Below, one piece after another: positions 50,986 through 60,144 of a stretch of 64,000 nucleotides of DNA. The notes under the pieces were generated by a model, which searched no databases, was not told the origin of the DNA, and saw only the letters and a program-made list of their open reading frames with translations. Each line of letters starts with the position of its first letter. Position 1 is the first letter of the stretch. Both the position numbers and the translations under genes were made by a program. Source of the stretch: Chitinophaga tropicalis (lineage in GTDB: Bacteria; Bacteroidota; Bacteroidia; Chitinophagales; Chitinophagaceae); NCBI RefSeq assembly GCF_009758205.1, contig NZ_WRXN01000011.1, positions 124,001 through 188,000 on the forward strand, read 5' to 3'.

Positions 50986-51017
50986 CAAAGGTACTGATAA
51001 ATACCTTATCTATCAAA
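50986..51017 (-). promoter_or_regulatory. Bacteroidota-type promoter of queA
   Basis: On the minus strand TTTG (51014-51017), a 20-nt spacer and TACCTTTG (50986-50993) match the TTTG / TAnnTTTG consensus exactly. The predicted leader is about 25 nt to the ATG at 50954. Confidence 0.75.
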
Positions 51018-51048
51018 AAATGATTATCTTATATTATCCGACAAAAGA

Positions 51049-52776
51049 TTAAATATAAATATTTTTCGGAATAGACTCAATTAGCTGTTTTGTATACGGG
51101 CTCTGCGGATGTTCATACACCTGCGCTGCCGGCCCGGCTTCCTCTATTTTCCCCTTGTTCATCACCATCATTCTGTCGCTGATAAAGCGTACTACTGAAA
51201 GATCGTGAGAGATAAATATATATGTGAAACCGAACTCTTCCCTTAACTGCATCAGCAGATTGAGCACCTGTGCCTGTATACTGACATCCAGCGCGGCTAC
51301 AGATTCATCACAGATAATAAATGAAGGTTCCAGCGCCAGGGCCCGTGCTATTACAATACGTTGCCGCTGTCCACCGGAAAACTCATGCGGATAACGATCA
51401 TAGTGCTCCGGCAACAGGTTCACCTTAGCCAGCAGCTCTTTCACCTTCTCTCTGCGGGTACGGTCATTACCATGCATACCATGTACCTGCATAGGTTCTA
51501 ATATAGCCTGCCCCACAGTAGAACGGGGATTCAGCGAGGAATAAGGGTCCTGGAAAATGATCTGGATATCTTTACGAAGCTCCCTCATCGAAGAACGGGA
51601 CAATCCCGTGATCTCCTTCCCTTTATAGCGGATGCTGCCGGCAGTAGGCTCCTGCAGGCGTAATAATGTCCTTCCAAGTGTTGTCTTTCCACAACCGGAC
51701 TCTCCTACCAATCCCATCGTCTCTCCCTCTTTTACAAAAAAACTTACATCATTCACTGCTTTTGTCCACGAAAGCACTTTCCCGAAAAGATTACGCCTGG
51801 CCGGAAACCAGGTGTGCAGGTTCTCCACTTCCAGCAGGGGAGGCTGCTTTGCCAGGAAAGTTGCTCTGCCTGTTATAATGCTTTCAGGTATTTCCAGGCT
51901 GTTTACCAGCGCTTTGACGGCCTGCGGCTTCTCAATGATATTTCCTGAGGGGTCCACCTCCATAAAATCACGGGTAACGGGTAGCCTGTACAGGCGTTTA
52001 TCCAATGGCGGCCTGCAGGACAATAACCCTTTGGTATAAGGATGCTGCGGATGGCTGAATAATTGTGTGACAGTCCCTTCCTCCACAATACGGCCTTTAT
52101 ACATTACCGCTACCCTGTCGGCAATTTCTGCTATCACACCAAGATCGTGCGTTATGAAGATAACGCTCATGCCCGTCTGCTGCTGCAGGTCCCTGAGCAA
52201 TCCCAGAATGGCTTTCTGTACAGTCACGTCCAGCGCTGTGGTAGGCTCGTCAGCTATTAATAATCGCGGGCCGCAACTGATAGCCATGGCTATCATGACG
52301 CGCTGTTTTTGTCCGCCGGAAAGCTGATGCGGATATCTATGCATCAGCAGCTCAGGGTCTGGCAGGCGCACCTGCCGGAAGAGTGCAAGTGTTTGTTCAC
52401 GCGCCTCATTCCTGCTGATCTTTTTATGCAGAAGGATGGCTTCCATTACCTGGTGCCCACAGGTATGCAGGGGATTCAGGGATGTCATTGGTTCCTGGAA
52501 GATCATGGAGATCTCATTGCCACGCCAGGAACGCATCTCATTCTCTGTAAGTTCAGGCAGGTTTATGCCCTGGTACAGGAGCTTGCCGCCAGTAATTCTA
52601 CCCGGTTGCTGCAACAGCCGCATAATGGCCAGCGCCGTCACCGATTTTCCGGAACCGGATTCTCCTACAATGCCCATCACCTCACCGGGAACAATATCCA
52701 GAGAGATACCATTAACGGCAGGATTGCCGGCAAAAGAAACCGTAAGGTCCTGTATTGATAAAAGTGATTGCTGCAT
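51049..52776 (-). CDS. Fused double ABC ATPase of oligopeptide-type transporter
   Basis: The ATG at 52776 gives 575 residues with two complete nucleotide-binding domains. Domain 1 has Walker A GESGSGKS, signature HQLSGGQKQR and Walker B RLLIADEPT. Domain 2 has Walker A GESGCGKT, signature EFSGGQRQR and Walker B FIICDESVA. OppC-type linkers (YTKGLLSCRPP, YTKQLIESIP) follow each domain. This is the DppD-DppF fusion form (as in GsiA/YejF). The permease and substrate-binding genes are not next to it. It follows amn by 18 bp and probably shares its transcript. Confidence 0.93.
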   Translation of the reverse strand: MQQSLLSIQDLTVSFAGNPAVNGISLDIVPGEVMGIVGESGSGKSVTALAIMRLLQQPGRITGGKLLYQGINLPELTENEMRSWRGNEISMIFQEPMTSLNPLHTCGHQVMEAILLHKKISRNEAREQTLALFRQVRLPDPELLMHRYPHQLSGGQKQRVMIAMAISCGPRLLIADEPTTALDVTVQKAILGLLRDLQQQTGMSVIFITHDLGVIAEIADRVAVMYKGRIVEEGTVTQLFSHPQHPYTKGLLSCRPPLDKRLYRLPVTRDFMEVDPSGNIIEKPQAVKALVNSLEIPESIITGRATFLAKQPPLLEVENLHTWFPARRNLFGKVLSWTKAVNDVSFFVKEGETMGLVGESGCGKTTLGRTLLRLQEPTAGSIRYKGKEITGLSRSSMRELRKDIQIIFQDPYSSLNPRSTVGQAILEPMQVHGMHGNDRTRREKVKELLAKVNLLPEHYDRYPHEFSGGQRQRIVIARALALEPSFIICDESVAALDVSIQAQVLNLLMQLREEFGFTYIFISHDLSVVRFISDRMMVMNKGKIEEAGPAAQVYEHPQSPYTKQLIESIPKNIYI

Positions 52777-52794
52777 AATTGAGGAAAACACCAC

Positions 52795-53565
52795 TTAAAA
52801 ACGTAGGTGCTTTACTGTCTGGTGACTATCTCTCATGTTCTTAAGAGAATCTATACCTATCTTCAGATGCCTCTCCACATATTCGGAAGTCACCTTTTTA
52901 TCGCTTTCTTCAGTTTTCACACCCTCCGGTATCATAGGCTGGTCAGATACCAGCAGCAAAGCTCCGGTAGGGATCTTATTGAAAAAGCCTACAGAAAAGA
53001 TAGTGGCAGTTTCCATATCTATTGCCATAGCACGGATACGTTCCAGGTAACGTTTAAATTCAACATCATGCTCCCATACCCGGCGGTTAGTACTATAACA
53101 GGTACCTGTCCAGTAATCACAACCATATTCACGGATAGTGGTAGATATCACTTTCTGAAGGGCAAATGCCGGCAACGCAGGGACTTCGGGAGGAAAATAA
53201 TCATTGGAAGTACCTTCTCCCCTGATAGCTGCTATAGGCAGGATCAGGTCTCCGATATTATTCTTCTTCTTTAACCCTCCGCATTTACCCAGGAAAAGCA
53301 CTGCTTTGGGAGAGATCGCGCTCAGCAGGTCCATTACTGTAGCTGCACTTGGGCTCCCCATTCCAAAGTTGATGATAGTGATGTCATTTGCAGTAGCACA
53401 TTGCATAGGCTTGCCTGCGCCAATGATCTCGGTGTTATTCCATTCTGCAAAATAAGTGAGATAGTTGCTGAAGTTGGTGAGGAGGATATGGGAACCAAAG
53501 TTCTCCAGTTTCTCTCCCGTGTAGCGGGGAAGCCAGTTAGCTACAATTTCTTCTTTTGTCTTCAT
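52795..53565 (-). CDS. amn: AMP nucleosidase (short form)
   Basis: The ATG at 53565 gives 256 residues; an upstream in-frame start at 53784 would cross the divergent gene start and is rejected. The protein is purine-nucleoside-phosphorylase-like. It contains IINFGMGSPSAATVMDLL, VLFLGKCGGLKKKNNIGDLI, FFPPEVPALPAF, AMAIDMETATIFSVGF (the conserved Met-Glu-Thr) and LLVSDQPMIPEG. It splits AMP to adenine and ribose-5-phosphate. The short form is the one usual in Bacteroidota. Confidence 0.9.
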   Translation of the reverse strand: MKTKEEIVANWLPRYTGEKLENFGSHILLTNFSNYLTYFAEWNNTEIIGAGKPMQCATANDITIINFGMGSPSAATVMDLLSAISPKAVLFLGKCGGLKKKNNIGDLILPIAAIRGEGTSNDYFPPEVPALPAFALQKVISTTIREYGCDYWTGTCYSTNRRVWEHDVEFKRYLERIRAMAIDMETATIFSVGFFNKIPTGALLLVSDQPMIPEGVKTEESDKKVTSEYVERHLKIGIDSLKNMRDSHQTVKHLRF

Positions 53566-53637
53566 AGCCTTTTGGCAAACGAATATACAGAAAAAAAGTG
53601 ATAGTCTCCGGCAGACGGTTTCTGTTATCTTTACATT

Positions 53638-54081
53638 ATGATAGCGATCGAATTTCCGGCACCTGATTTTAAAATTGTCAATGAAAATGATAAAACACTC
53701 ATTTTTGACCGCTTCCGTAAGAAATATGTCGTTCTCACACCGGAAGAATGGGTACGCCAGAATTTCCTGAACTATCTGACCCAAATATTAAGCTATCCCG
53801 CCTCATTGATAAGCATTGAAAAAGAACTGTATCTGGGCGAGTTAAGAAAGCGCTGCGATATTGTTGTTTACAACAGGGAAACCCGCCCCTGGATGATAGT
53901 GGAATGTAAAGAGATGGATGTTCCGCTCACACAAACAACGCTGGAACAGATAGTCCGCTATCATATGGCCATTCCTGCGGCTTACCTGGTCATTACCAAC
54001 GGGGTCCATACTTTCTGTTGCAGACATGAAACAGACATCAATCAATGGAAATTCATCACACAACTACCTGCACATTTGTAA
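53638..54081 (+). CDS. HsdR N-terminal-type (PD-(D/E)XK-like) protein
   Basis: The 147-residue protein consists of one type I restriction R-subunit N-terminal-like domain (HSDR_N_2 type). Its core is KRCDIVVYNRETRPWMIVECKEMD, where RCD and ECK supply the nuclease D...ExK residues. A QTTLEQIVRYHM helix and a YLVITNGVHTFCC strand follow. No helicase, methylase or specificity genes are adjacent, so this is a free-standing domain and not a restriction system. It is divergent from amn with a 72-bp gap. Confidence 0.85.
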   Translation: MIAIEFPAPDFKIVNENDKTLIFDRFRKKYVVLTPEEWVRQNFLNYLTQILSYPASLISIEKELYLGELRKRCDIVVYNRETRPWMIVECKEMDVPLTQTTLEQIVRYHMAIPAAYLVITNGVHTFCCRHETDINQWKFITQLPAHL

Positions 54082-54091
54082 TTACAAAAAA

Positions 54092-54115
54092 TCCCGCACC
54101 GGAACCGGTGCGGGA
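54092..54115 (-). terminator. Terminator after glutamate dehydrogenase
   Basis: The palindrome tcccgcaccgg / ccggtgcggga (11-bp arms, minimal loop) is followed on the minus strand by T6. It lies 23 bp past the dehydrogenase stop and also serves the convergent HsdR-N gene. Confidence 0.8.
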
Positions 54116-54138
54116 CTTCGTATAAAAAAGATAAAAGA

Positions 54139-55557
54139 TCAGGGGAAGATACCCAGCTGTTCGTAAGCTGCGCCTACTTTATCAATTGCACATACATATG
54201 CAGCAGTACGCATGTCATGGATATCCTTATGGTTAACCATTATCTCACGTACTTCATGCAATGCAGCATGCATTGTTTCTTCCAGACCGGAATATACCAG
54301 GTCCACTTCATCTGCGCCATGAGCGATGAATTTCCTTTCCCTGTCTGATACAGACTTCCCGGTCAGGTCTTCGATCACGCTCAGGATGTGGATGTTCATG
54401 TTCTCGTCAAAACGCTTGCCCAGACGGCCATAGCGTACATGGCTGAGGTTTTTCAGCCATTCAAAGTAAGATACGGTCACACCTCCGGCATTCAGGAACA
54501 TATCAGGTACAACAATCACACCTTTTTTATTCAGGATCTCGTCAGCTTCAGGAGTGATAGGACCGTTGGCCGCTTCTCCGATGATGCGGGCCTTGATATT
54601 GGCAGCATTATCTTTATGGATCACATTTTCCAGCGCAGCGGGAATAAGGATATCACAATCTTTTTCCAGTCCGTCGGCATTATTCTTCAATGTTTCTGCA
54701 CCCGGATAGTTTATAATAGAACCTGTTTCATTCCTGTGCTTCAGCACCTTATCCGGATCCAGGCCTTTTTCGCTGTAAATAGCGCCGTCCCATTCTATAA
54801 GGCCAACTATTGTTGCCCCTGCTTCATGGAAGTATTTGGCAGCATGGTAACCTACGTTACCCATACCCTGTACAATTACACGTTTGCCGATTAGTCCGGG
54901 CTCCAGGCCTAATTTCTTCATATCCTCCTTAATGTTGCAGAGTTCCTGCAACCCGTAGAATACACCAAGACCTGTCGCTTCTTTACGGCCACGTACACCA
55001 CCCTGGGAAACAGGCTTACCCGTTACACAGCCATAACCGTCTATTTCTCCCGGGCGAAGGCTCATGTATGTATCCAGTATCCAGCTCATTTCCCTCTCGC
55101 CGGTACCATAGTCCGGTGCAGGCACGTCAACACCAGGCCCGATAAAGTTCTTCTTTACCAGTTCTGCAGTATAACGGCGGGTAATGTTTTCCAGCTGGAA
55201 AGGTGAATAATTGCGGGGATTGATCTTGATACCACCTTTTGCACCACCGAAGGGAACGTTTACGATAGCGCATTTGTAAGTCATCAGGGCTGCCAGGGCC
55301 ATTACTTCGTCCTGGTTTACAGCATCGCTGAAGCGGATACCGCCTTTACAGGGCAGTTTGTGGTGAGAGTGCTGTACGCGGTAGGCCTCGATCACTTCGA
55401 TGGTATCTCCTACGCGGACCGGGAACTTCATACGATAAACGGCATTACAGGCTTTGATCTGTTCCAGGATGCCTTTCTCCCATTTCGTGAAACTTGCGGC
55501 TTTGTCAAAACTTCTTTCAACGCTCTGAAAGAAGTCATAGTGTTGCTCTTGCGCCAT
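54139..55557 (-). CDS. Glu/Leu/Phe/Val family dehydrogenase, predicted glutamate dehydrogenase
   Basis: The 472-residue protein has the catalytic block LPCKGGIRFSD and the Lys in YKCAIVNVPFGGAKGGI. VDVPAPDYGTGEREMSWILD follows, then the Rossmann motif VIVQGMGNVGYHAAKYF, about residue 230. AANGPITPEADEIL and FLNAGGVTVSYFEW complete the fold. It interconverts glutamate and 2-oxoglutarate; the coenzyme cannot be read with certainty. It stands alone, with a terminator downstream. Confidence 0.92.
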   Translation of the reverse strand: MAQEQHYDFFQSVERSFDKAASFTKWEKGILEQIKACNAVYRMKFPVRVGDTIEVIEAYRVQHSHHKLPCKGGIRFSDAVNQDEVMALAALMTYKCAIVNVPFGGAKGGIKINPRNYSPFQLENITRRYTAELVKKNFIGPGVDVPAPDYGTGEREMSWILDTYMSLRPGEIDGYGCVTGKPVSQGGVRGRKEATGLGVFYGLQELCNIKEDMKKLGLEPGLIGKRVIVQGMGNVGYHAAKYFHEAGATIVGLIEWDGAIYSEKGLDPDKVLKHRNETGSIINYPGAETLKNNADGLEKDCDILIPAALENVIHKDNAANIKARIIGEAANGPITPEADEILNKKGVIVVPDMFLNAGGVTVSYFEWLKNLSHVRYGRLGKRFDENMNIHILSVIEDLTGKSVSDRERKFIAHGADEVDLVYSGLEETMHAALHEVREIMVNHKDIHDMRTAAYVCAIDKVGAAYEQLGIFP

Positions 55558-55605
55558 AAAAAGAATCGTTTTGGTAATCTGTGTAGTAAATTATAACGTT
55601 GGACT

Positions 55606-55860
55606 TTATTTGCCCGGAAGGTTCTTATCCCGCTTTTCAAGCCGTGATATTTTCCTGTCCAGGGATATTAAAAAAATAACAATACCTGTGAAGATGATCA
55701 GCAGCACTCCCACTATAACATAGATCTTGCCATTGCTGCGGAAAAATTCGTTTACCGGACCTGTTTCTGTGTTTTGTTGAGGGCCTTCCTGTGCATGTGC
55801 CAGGAAAGAAACGAGTAACAGCAGGAAGGTACAGCAGAAAGAGAACGCCTTGTTGATCAT
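55606..55860 (-). CDS. CcmD-like small membrane protein
   Basis: The 84-residue protein has a signal-like N-terminus (ending AHAQ), a Gln/Pro-rich segment, one helix (IYVIVGVLLIIFTGIVIFLISL, about residues 46-67) and a basic tail (RKISRLEKRDK). This is the size and layout of CcmD-type proteins that help the haem exporter and CcmC. It overlaps the CcmC-like gene by 4 bp, which supports that role. Confidence 0.8.
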   Translation of the reverse strand: MINKAFSFCCTFLLLLVSFLAHAQEGPQQNTETGPVNEFFRSNGKIYVIVGVLLIIFTGIVIFLISLDRKISRLEKRDKNLPGK

Positions 55861-56519
55861 TTAAAAATATTTTTGAGCTCTAATTTTTTGTAGCGTACAA
55901 GCAATGTATAGATCCATACACTCAGCAGTGTCCAGCCTATGAAAGCGGGATACAGTACCCGTTTCATATTATTGTCTGTGTCACTGGAGGCAAACCCTGG
56001 TGTGGTGGCGCTTCCTGGGTGCAGGGAATCTACCATGCGGGGAATGATGTATGTTAAGGGAATCAACAAAGCAAATGCGAAAATGTTAAACACTGCCGAT
56101 ATCCTGGCGCGCTTATCAATGTCCGGAATGGACATGCGGAGCACCAGGTAGGCCATATATATCATCAGCGCTACGGCTGTAAGCATCTGTTTAGGATCGC
56201 GGGTAAAGGAACCACCCCAGGTGTAAGTAGCCCAGAGAGTGCCTGTGGCAAAACCGAGAATACCGAAAAAAACACCTACACTGGCAGCAGCACTGGCAAG
56301 GGCGTCTTTGCGGAGATCATACTTATTAAGATATAAAAGGGAATTGACTACAGAGATGGTGAACATGGTGTACATGCAGATCCACATAGGAACGTGGAAG
56401 AAAAGGCCGCGGGAAGATTGCCCGTTTGTACCTATAATGGGTATATCAATAGTAAATCCTTTAATTATTACGTATATAAGGATCAGTACCGTTAAGGCTT
56501 TCCACCAATGCTTTGCCAT
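55857..56519 (-). CDS. ccmC: CcmC/CcsA-type haem handling membrane protein
   Basis: The 220-residue protein has six helices and the tryptophan-rich haem segment GTLWATYTWGGSFTRDPKQ (about residues 82-100, WGxxWxWDxR-like). Family histidines appear as FFHVPMWICMY and DSLHPGSAT. It passes haem to periplasmic apocytochromes. It overlaps the CcmD-like gene and lies 61 bp after ccmB. Confidence 0.9.
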   Translation of the reverse strand: MAKHWWKALTVLILIYVIIKGFTIDIPIIGTNGQSSRGLFFHVPMWICMYTMFTISVVNSLLYLNKYDLRKDALASAAASVGVFFGILGFATGTLWATYTWGGSFTRDPKQMLTAVALMIYMAYLVLRMSIPDIDKRARISAVFNIFAFALLIPLTYIIPRMVDSLHPGSATTPGFASSDTDNNMKRVLYPAFIGWTLLSVWIYTLLVRYKKLELKNIFK

Positions 56520-56580
56520 TTTAAACCAACTATATTGGGGGCAAACCTACAGGTTTTATCCATAATGGCAAAATCCGGCC

Positions 56581-57246
56581 CTAGTCCTTCCACAAAAAAG
56601 GGAAGAGCACCATAGACAGCGCGATGATCAGCACATCCATACTTGCCAGCATCAGGAACATTTTAGGCAGACCGGGCTGATAAACGGTTATAAAGGAAGA
56701 TTTAGCTATGCTGGAAAGCATCATAAGCAGCGGCAACATAATAGGAAACCCCATGATGGCCATGAGCGCAGCATTCTGATTAGCCTGTGCCGCAATGGCT
56801 GCAAGCATGGTAAACAGCAATGACAGGCTGATCCCCCCCAGCATGATCACTCCCAGGAAATACCAGAAATTGATGACAGGATTACCCAGGAACATAATAC
56901 AGCAAACCAGCGTGATCAGGCTCATAATAGCCATGAGCACAATATTATAGATAAGCTTTGCAACGATAAAGTTGCGCGGATGTACCAGGGAATAGAAATA
57001 AAGCAGGCGTCCACGGCTTTCCTGCAGGAAACTTTTGGCAATAGCATTAACAGCTACAAAAAGCTGCACTACCCAGAACAACGCATTCCATATCTTCTCC
57101 TCCGGCTTATCTATCATCAGGTTAATGACAAAGACAGTGGAGATTATATACAGCAGGATACCATAAAAAGCATACTTCTGACGTAGCTCCAGCAATATGT
57201 CTTTTTTTACAAGGGTAAGCGTTTGTCTGATGGCAGTCGATTTCAT
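56581..57246 (-). CDS. ccmB: Haem exporter protein CcmB
   Basis: The 221-residue, six-helix protein contains TLVKKDILLELRQKYAFYG and ESRGRLLYFYSLVHPRNFIVAKLI, both typical of CcmB. FPIMLPLLMMLSSIAKSSF occurs near the C-terminus. It is the permease of the CcmAB haem/maturation transporter. The ATPase gene ccmA is not adjacent. It starts back-to-back with accC, with only about 40 bp between. Confidence 0.9.
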   Translation of the reverse strand: MKSTAIRQTLTLVKKDILLELRQKYAFYGILLYIISTVFVINLMIDKPEEKIWNALFWVVQLFVAVNAIAKSFLQESRGRLLYFYSLVHPRNFIVAKLIYNIVLMAIMSLITLVCCIMFLGNPVINFWYFLGVIMLGGISLSLLFTMLAAIAAQANQNAALMAIMGFPIMLPLLMMLSSIAKSSFITVYQPGLPKMFLMLASMDVLIIALSMVLFPFLWKD

Positions 57247-57285
57247 GTGGGGGCAAAGATAGTAGAAACCCCTATATTCGCTTTC

Positions 57286-58770
57286 ATGAAAAAAATACTG
57301 GTAGCCAACCGTGGCGAAATAGCGCTGCGGATCATGCGGTCAGCCCGGGAAATGGGTATAGCCACAGTAGCCATCTATTCGGAAGCCGACAGGACCATGC
57401 CTTTTGTGCAGTATGCAGATGAAGCAGTATGTATAGGACCGGCGCCTTCCAATCAGTCATATTTATTATCAGCAAAGATCCTGGAAGCAGCAGGGAAAAC
57501 AGGAGCTGACGCCATTCATCCCGGCTACGGGTTCCTGAGTGAGAATGCCTTATTTGCACAGGCAGTTGCCGGTGCAGGACTTACTTTCATAGGCCCCAGC
57601 GCTTCCTCCATTGAAACAATGGGGAGTAAACTGGCTGCCAAACAGGCCGCAGCACAATTTGGCGTGCCTATGGTACCAGGTACTGAAACCCCGCTGCGCA
57701 GCCTCGAAGAGGCGGAAGAGGTGGTAAAAAGGACCGGCTTCCCCATCCTGATCAAAGCTTCCGCCGGAGGCGGAGGAAAAGGGATGCGCGTAGTACAGCA
57801 TGCCGGAGAGCTGGCAGAACAGATCCGGCTGGCTAAAAGCGAGGCAATGAGCGCCTTTGGGGACGACGCCGTTTTTATTGAAAAATATGTGGGAGCCCCC
57901 CGCCATATAGAGATACAGATACTGGGCGACCAGCACGGAAACTACGTATATCTGTTTGAACGTGAATGCTCTATACAGAGAAGACACCAGAAACTGATAG
58001 AAGAGGCCCCCTCCTCCTGCCTTACTCCAGCTATCAGGGCCGCTATGGGAAAATGCGCACTGGATGTAGCTCGTGCCTGCAACTATTATGGTGCAGGAAC
58101 AGTAGAATTCCTGGTAGATGAACAGTTGCAGTTCTACTTCCTGGAGATGAACACCCGTTTGCAGGTGGAACATCCGGTTACAGAGATGATCACCGGGCTG
58201 GACCTGGTGAAAGAGCAGATCCGTATAGCAAGAGGTGAGAAACTCTCATTTACACAGGATGATCTGAAAATAAACGGACATGCCATAGAACTGAGGATCT
58301 GTGCAGAAGACCCTGCCAATAATTTCCTGCCGGATACCGGAACATTGAGTACGTATGTGCGCCCACAGGGATATGGGGTACGGGTAGATGACGGATATGA
58401 AGAAGGAATGGACATTCCTATTTATTATGATCCCATGATAGCTAAGCTGATAGCATGGGGAGCTGACCGGGAAGAAGCCAGAGAACGCCTGTTACGGGCC
58501 ATTGCGGAATATAAGGTAAAAGGTATACGGACCACACTGCCTTTCGGGAACTGGGCTTTAAGACAACCGGCTTTTATTGAAGGACAATTTGACACCAATT
58601 TCATCGGGAAATATTTTACACCGCAATCCTTACAGCAGCCAGACCCTGCCGCCGCCAGGGCAGCTGCATTACTGGCCGTAGGTGTCTGGGAAGAAGAACT
58701 GCGTAAGATCCGGCAACAGCCCCTCAACAGGCAACCGGCACGTTGGAGGAACAGGAAATTATTGAGATAA
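57286..58770 (+). CDS. accC: Biotin carboxylase subunit of acetyl-CoA (or propionyl/acyl-CoA) carboxylase
   Basis: The ATG at 57286 gives 494 residues and starts at KKILVANRGEIALRIMRSAR. The ATP-grasp features are ASAGGGGKGMRVV, FIEKYVGAPRHIEIQI, ECSIQRRHQKLIEEAPS and FLEMNTRLQVEHPVTEM. It carboxylates biotin on a carrier subunit. There is no BCCP gene next to it. The extra C-terminal tail past residue 450 is Ala/Gln/Arg-rich and unlike the usual end. It is divergent from ccmB. Confidence 0.94.
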   Translation: MKKILVANRGEIALRIMRSAREMGIATVAIYSEADRTMPFVQYADEAVCIGPAPSNQSYLLSAKILEAAGKTGADAIHPGYGFLSENALFAQAVAGAGLTFIGPSASSIETMGSKLAAKQAAAQFGVPMVPGTETPLRSLEEAEEVVKRTGFPILIKASAGGGGKGMRVVQHAGELAEQIRLAKSEAMSAFGDDAVFIEKYVGAPRHIEIQILGDQHGNYVYLFERECSIQRRHQKLIEEAPSSCLTPAIRAAMGKCALDVARACNYYGAGTVEFLVDEQLQFYFLEMNTRLQVEHPVTEMITGLDLVKEQIRIARGEKLSFTQDDLKINGHAIELRICAEDPANNFLPDTGTLSTYVRPQGYGVRVDDGYEEGMDIPIYYDPMIAKLIAWGADREEARERLLRAIAEYKVKGIRTTLPFGNWALRQPAFIEGQFDTNFIGKYFTPQSLQQPDPAAARAAALLAVGVWEEELRKIRQQPLNRQPARWRNRKLLR

Positions 58771-58884
58771 TTTTAAAGTATAATATGCTGTTATACCAGA
58801 CCTTAGACAGCGTTTCGTACATTGGAGAAAGAGAAAATTTGTTAAGATAATTCTAAAGCGCGGTACAGTAACGGTAAAACTAAC

Positions 58885-58892
58885 TAGTTTTG
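58885..58892 (+). promoter_or_regulatory. -7 box before the GtrA-like gene
   Basis: TAGTTTTG matches TAnnTTTG, 19 bp before the ATG at 58912. No TTTG -33 element is evident. Confidence 0.45.
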
Positions 58893-58911
58893 TTGCTGCA
58901 CAACTGTTTCT

Positions 58912-59391
58912 ATGAAAAGGTTCATTTTATTGGTGATAGATTTTTTTTACCAGCCTTTTGCAAAGGTCATGCCCTTGCAAACGTTCCGCTATCTGGCTTG
59001 TGGGGGAGGTAATACGACGATGGACATCATACTCTATTACATCAGTTATCACTTTATCTTACAGGAAAAACCTATCCATTTGCCATTCCTGACAATCAGC
59101 GGTCATATTGCGGCCCTGTTCATTGCGCTGGCAGTGACATTTCCAACTGGCTTCCTGCTGAGTAAGTATATTGTGTTCTCTGACTCCAATATCAAAGGCC
59201 GCGTACAGCTGGTAAGATATTTTATGCTGGTAGGCATCTGTATCTGCCTGAACTATGCCTTTATGAAACTCTTTGTGGAGTATATGCATATCTTCCCTAC
59301 TGTTTCTAAAATACTGACCACCGTATTTGTGGTAGGTTTCAGTTACCTGACCCAGAAGAAGTTCACATTCAAGGTAAAAACACAGTCTTAG
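58912..59391 (+). CDS. GtrA-like family membrane protein
   Basis: The 159-residue protein has four helices (about residues 20-40, 58-80, 95-116 and 123-142). The first contains FRYLACGGGNTTMDIILYYISYH, the FLxVGxxxTxxD-type motif of GtrA. The end VVGFSYLTQKKFTFK is characteristic of the family. GtrA proteins are thought to flip or help transfer polyprenyl-linked sugars. A -7 box precedes the gene and a terminator follows it. Confidence 0.88.
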   Translation: MKRFILLVIDFFYQPFAKVMPLQTFRYLACGGGNTTMDIILYYISYHFILQEKPIHLPFLTISGHIAALFIALAVTFPTGFLLSKYIVFSDSNIKGRVQLVRYFMLVGICICLNYAFMKLFVEYMHIFPTVSKILTTVFVVGFSYLTQKKFTFKVKTQS

Positions 59392-59410
59392 ACGTTATTT
59401 CTCATAAAAG

Positions 59411-59448
59411 AAAGAGGGTGTATCGTATTTTGATACACCCTCTTTTTT
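59411..59448. terminator. Bidirectional terminator between gtrA-like and tdk
   Basis: A perfect 14-bp stem (aaagagggtgtatc / gatacaccctcttt) with a 7-nt loop, followed by T6 on the plus strand and flanked by A-rich sequence for the minus strand. Confidence 0.88.
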
Positions 59449-60016
59449 ATTGAGCATTGTAATAACAATGCCTGCAACGCGGTTCATATACATCTGTTTC
59501 TCCCAGAAGCACTGTATTCCTGTCTGCTGTTTTCCGGTATGAATAATTGGCAATATTGCCGCATTTCACACAGATGGCATGCAGCTTTGTGATATAATCT
59601 GCTTTTGCCAGCAGGAAAGGCATTTGTCCGAAAGGTTTCCCCAAATAATCCATATCAAGCCCGGCCACGATAACACGTATGCCTCTCAGGGCCAGCTGAT
59701 CACATACATCGGGCAATTCCCCGTCAAAGAACTGGGCCTCATCAATCCCCACTACATCTACTTCCTGCGCCAGCAACAGTATCTGCTGTGAATTTTCCAG
59801 CGGTGTGCTCATAATACGGCTCTCATCGTGCGATACGATCTGCTGCATATCATAACGTGTATCCACTACTGGTTTAAATATCTCTACTTTCAAATTGGCA
59901 ATCCGGGCCCTTTTCAATCTCCTGATCAACTCTTCCGTTTTCCCGGAAAACATTGAGCCACAGATCACTTCTATCCACCCTTTACGCCCTCCTGCAAGAG
60001 AAGGTTCAATAAACAT
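59447..60016 (-). CDS. tdk: Thymidine kinase
   Basis: The 189-residue type II enzyme has the P-loop GSMFSGKTEELIRRLKRA and the Mg-binding DEAQFF. LCDQLALRG and the zinc-ribbon cysteines ICVKCG and PRCRHCYY (positions about 145-186) follow. It salvages thymidine. It ends next to the terminator shared with the convergent GtrA-like gene. Confidence 0.97.
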   Translation of the reverse strand: MFIEPSLAGGRKGWIEVICGSMFSGKTEELIRRLKRARIANLKVEIFKPVVDTRYDMQQIVSHDESRIMSTPLENSQQILLLAQEVDVVGIDEAQFFDGELPDVCDQLALRGIRVIVAGLDMDYLGKPFGQMPFLLAKADYITKLHAICVKCGNIANYSYRKTADRNTVLLGETDVYEPRCRHCYYNAQ

Positions 60017-60144
60017 ATTCTATTATTTTGATTAACAGTTAATTAAAAAGCCCTAACTTTATGCAAATAAAATAAATTCCCCTATATAGCGTTACAATTA
60101 AGGCATGGAACGCATTTTGCATTCAGTTATTTTTTTTTATAGCT

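Noticed and set aside
53638..54081. A type I restriction-modification system
   Set aside because: Only the HsdR N-terminal-like domain is present; there are no helicase, methylase or specificity subunits.
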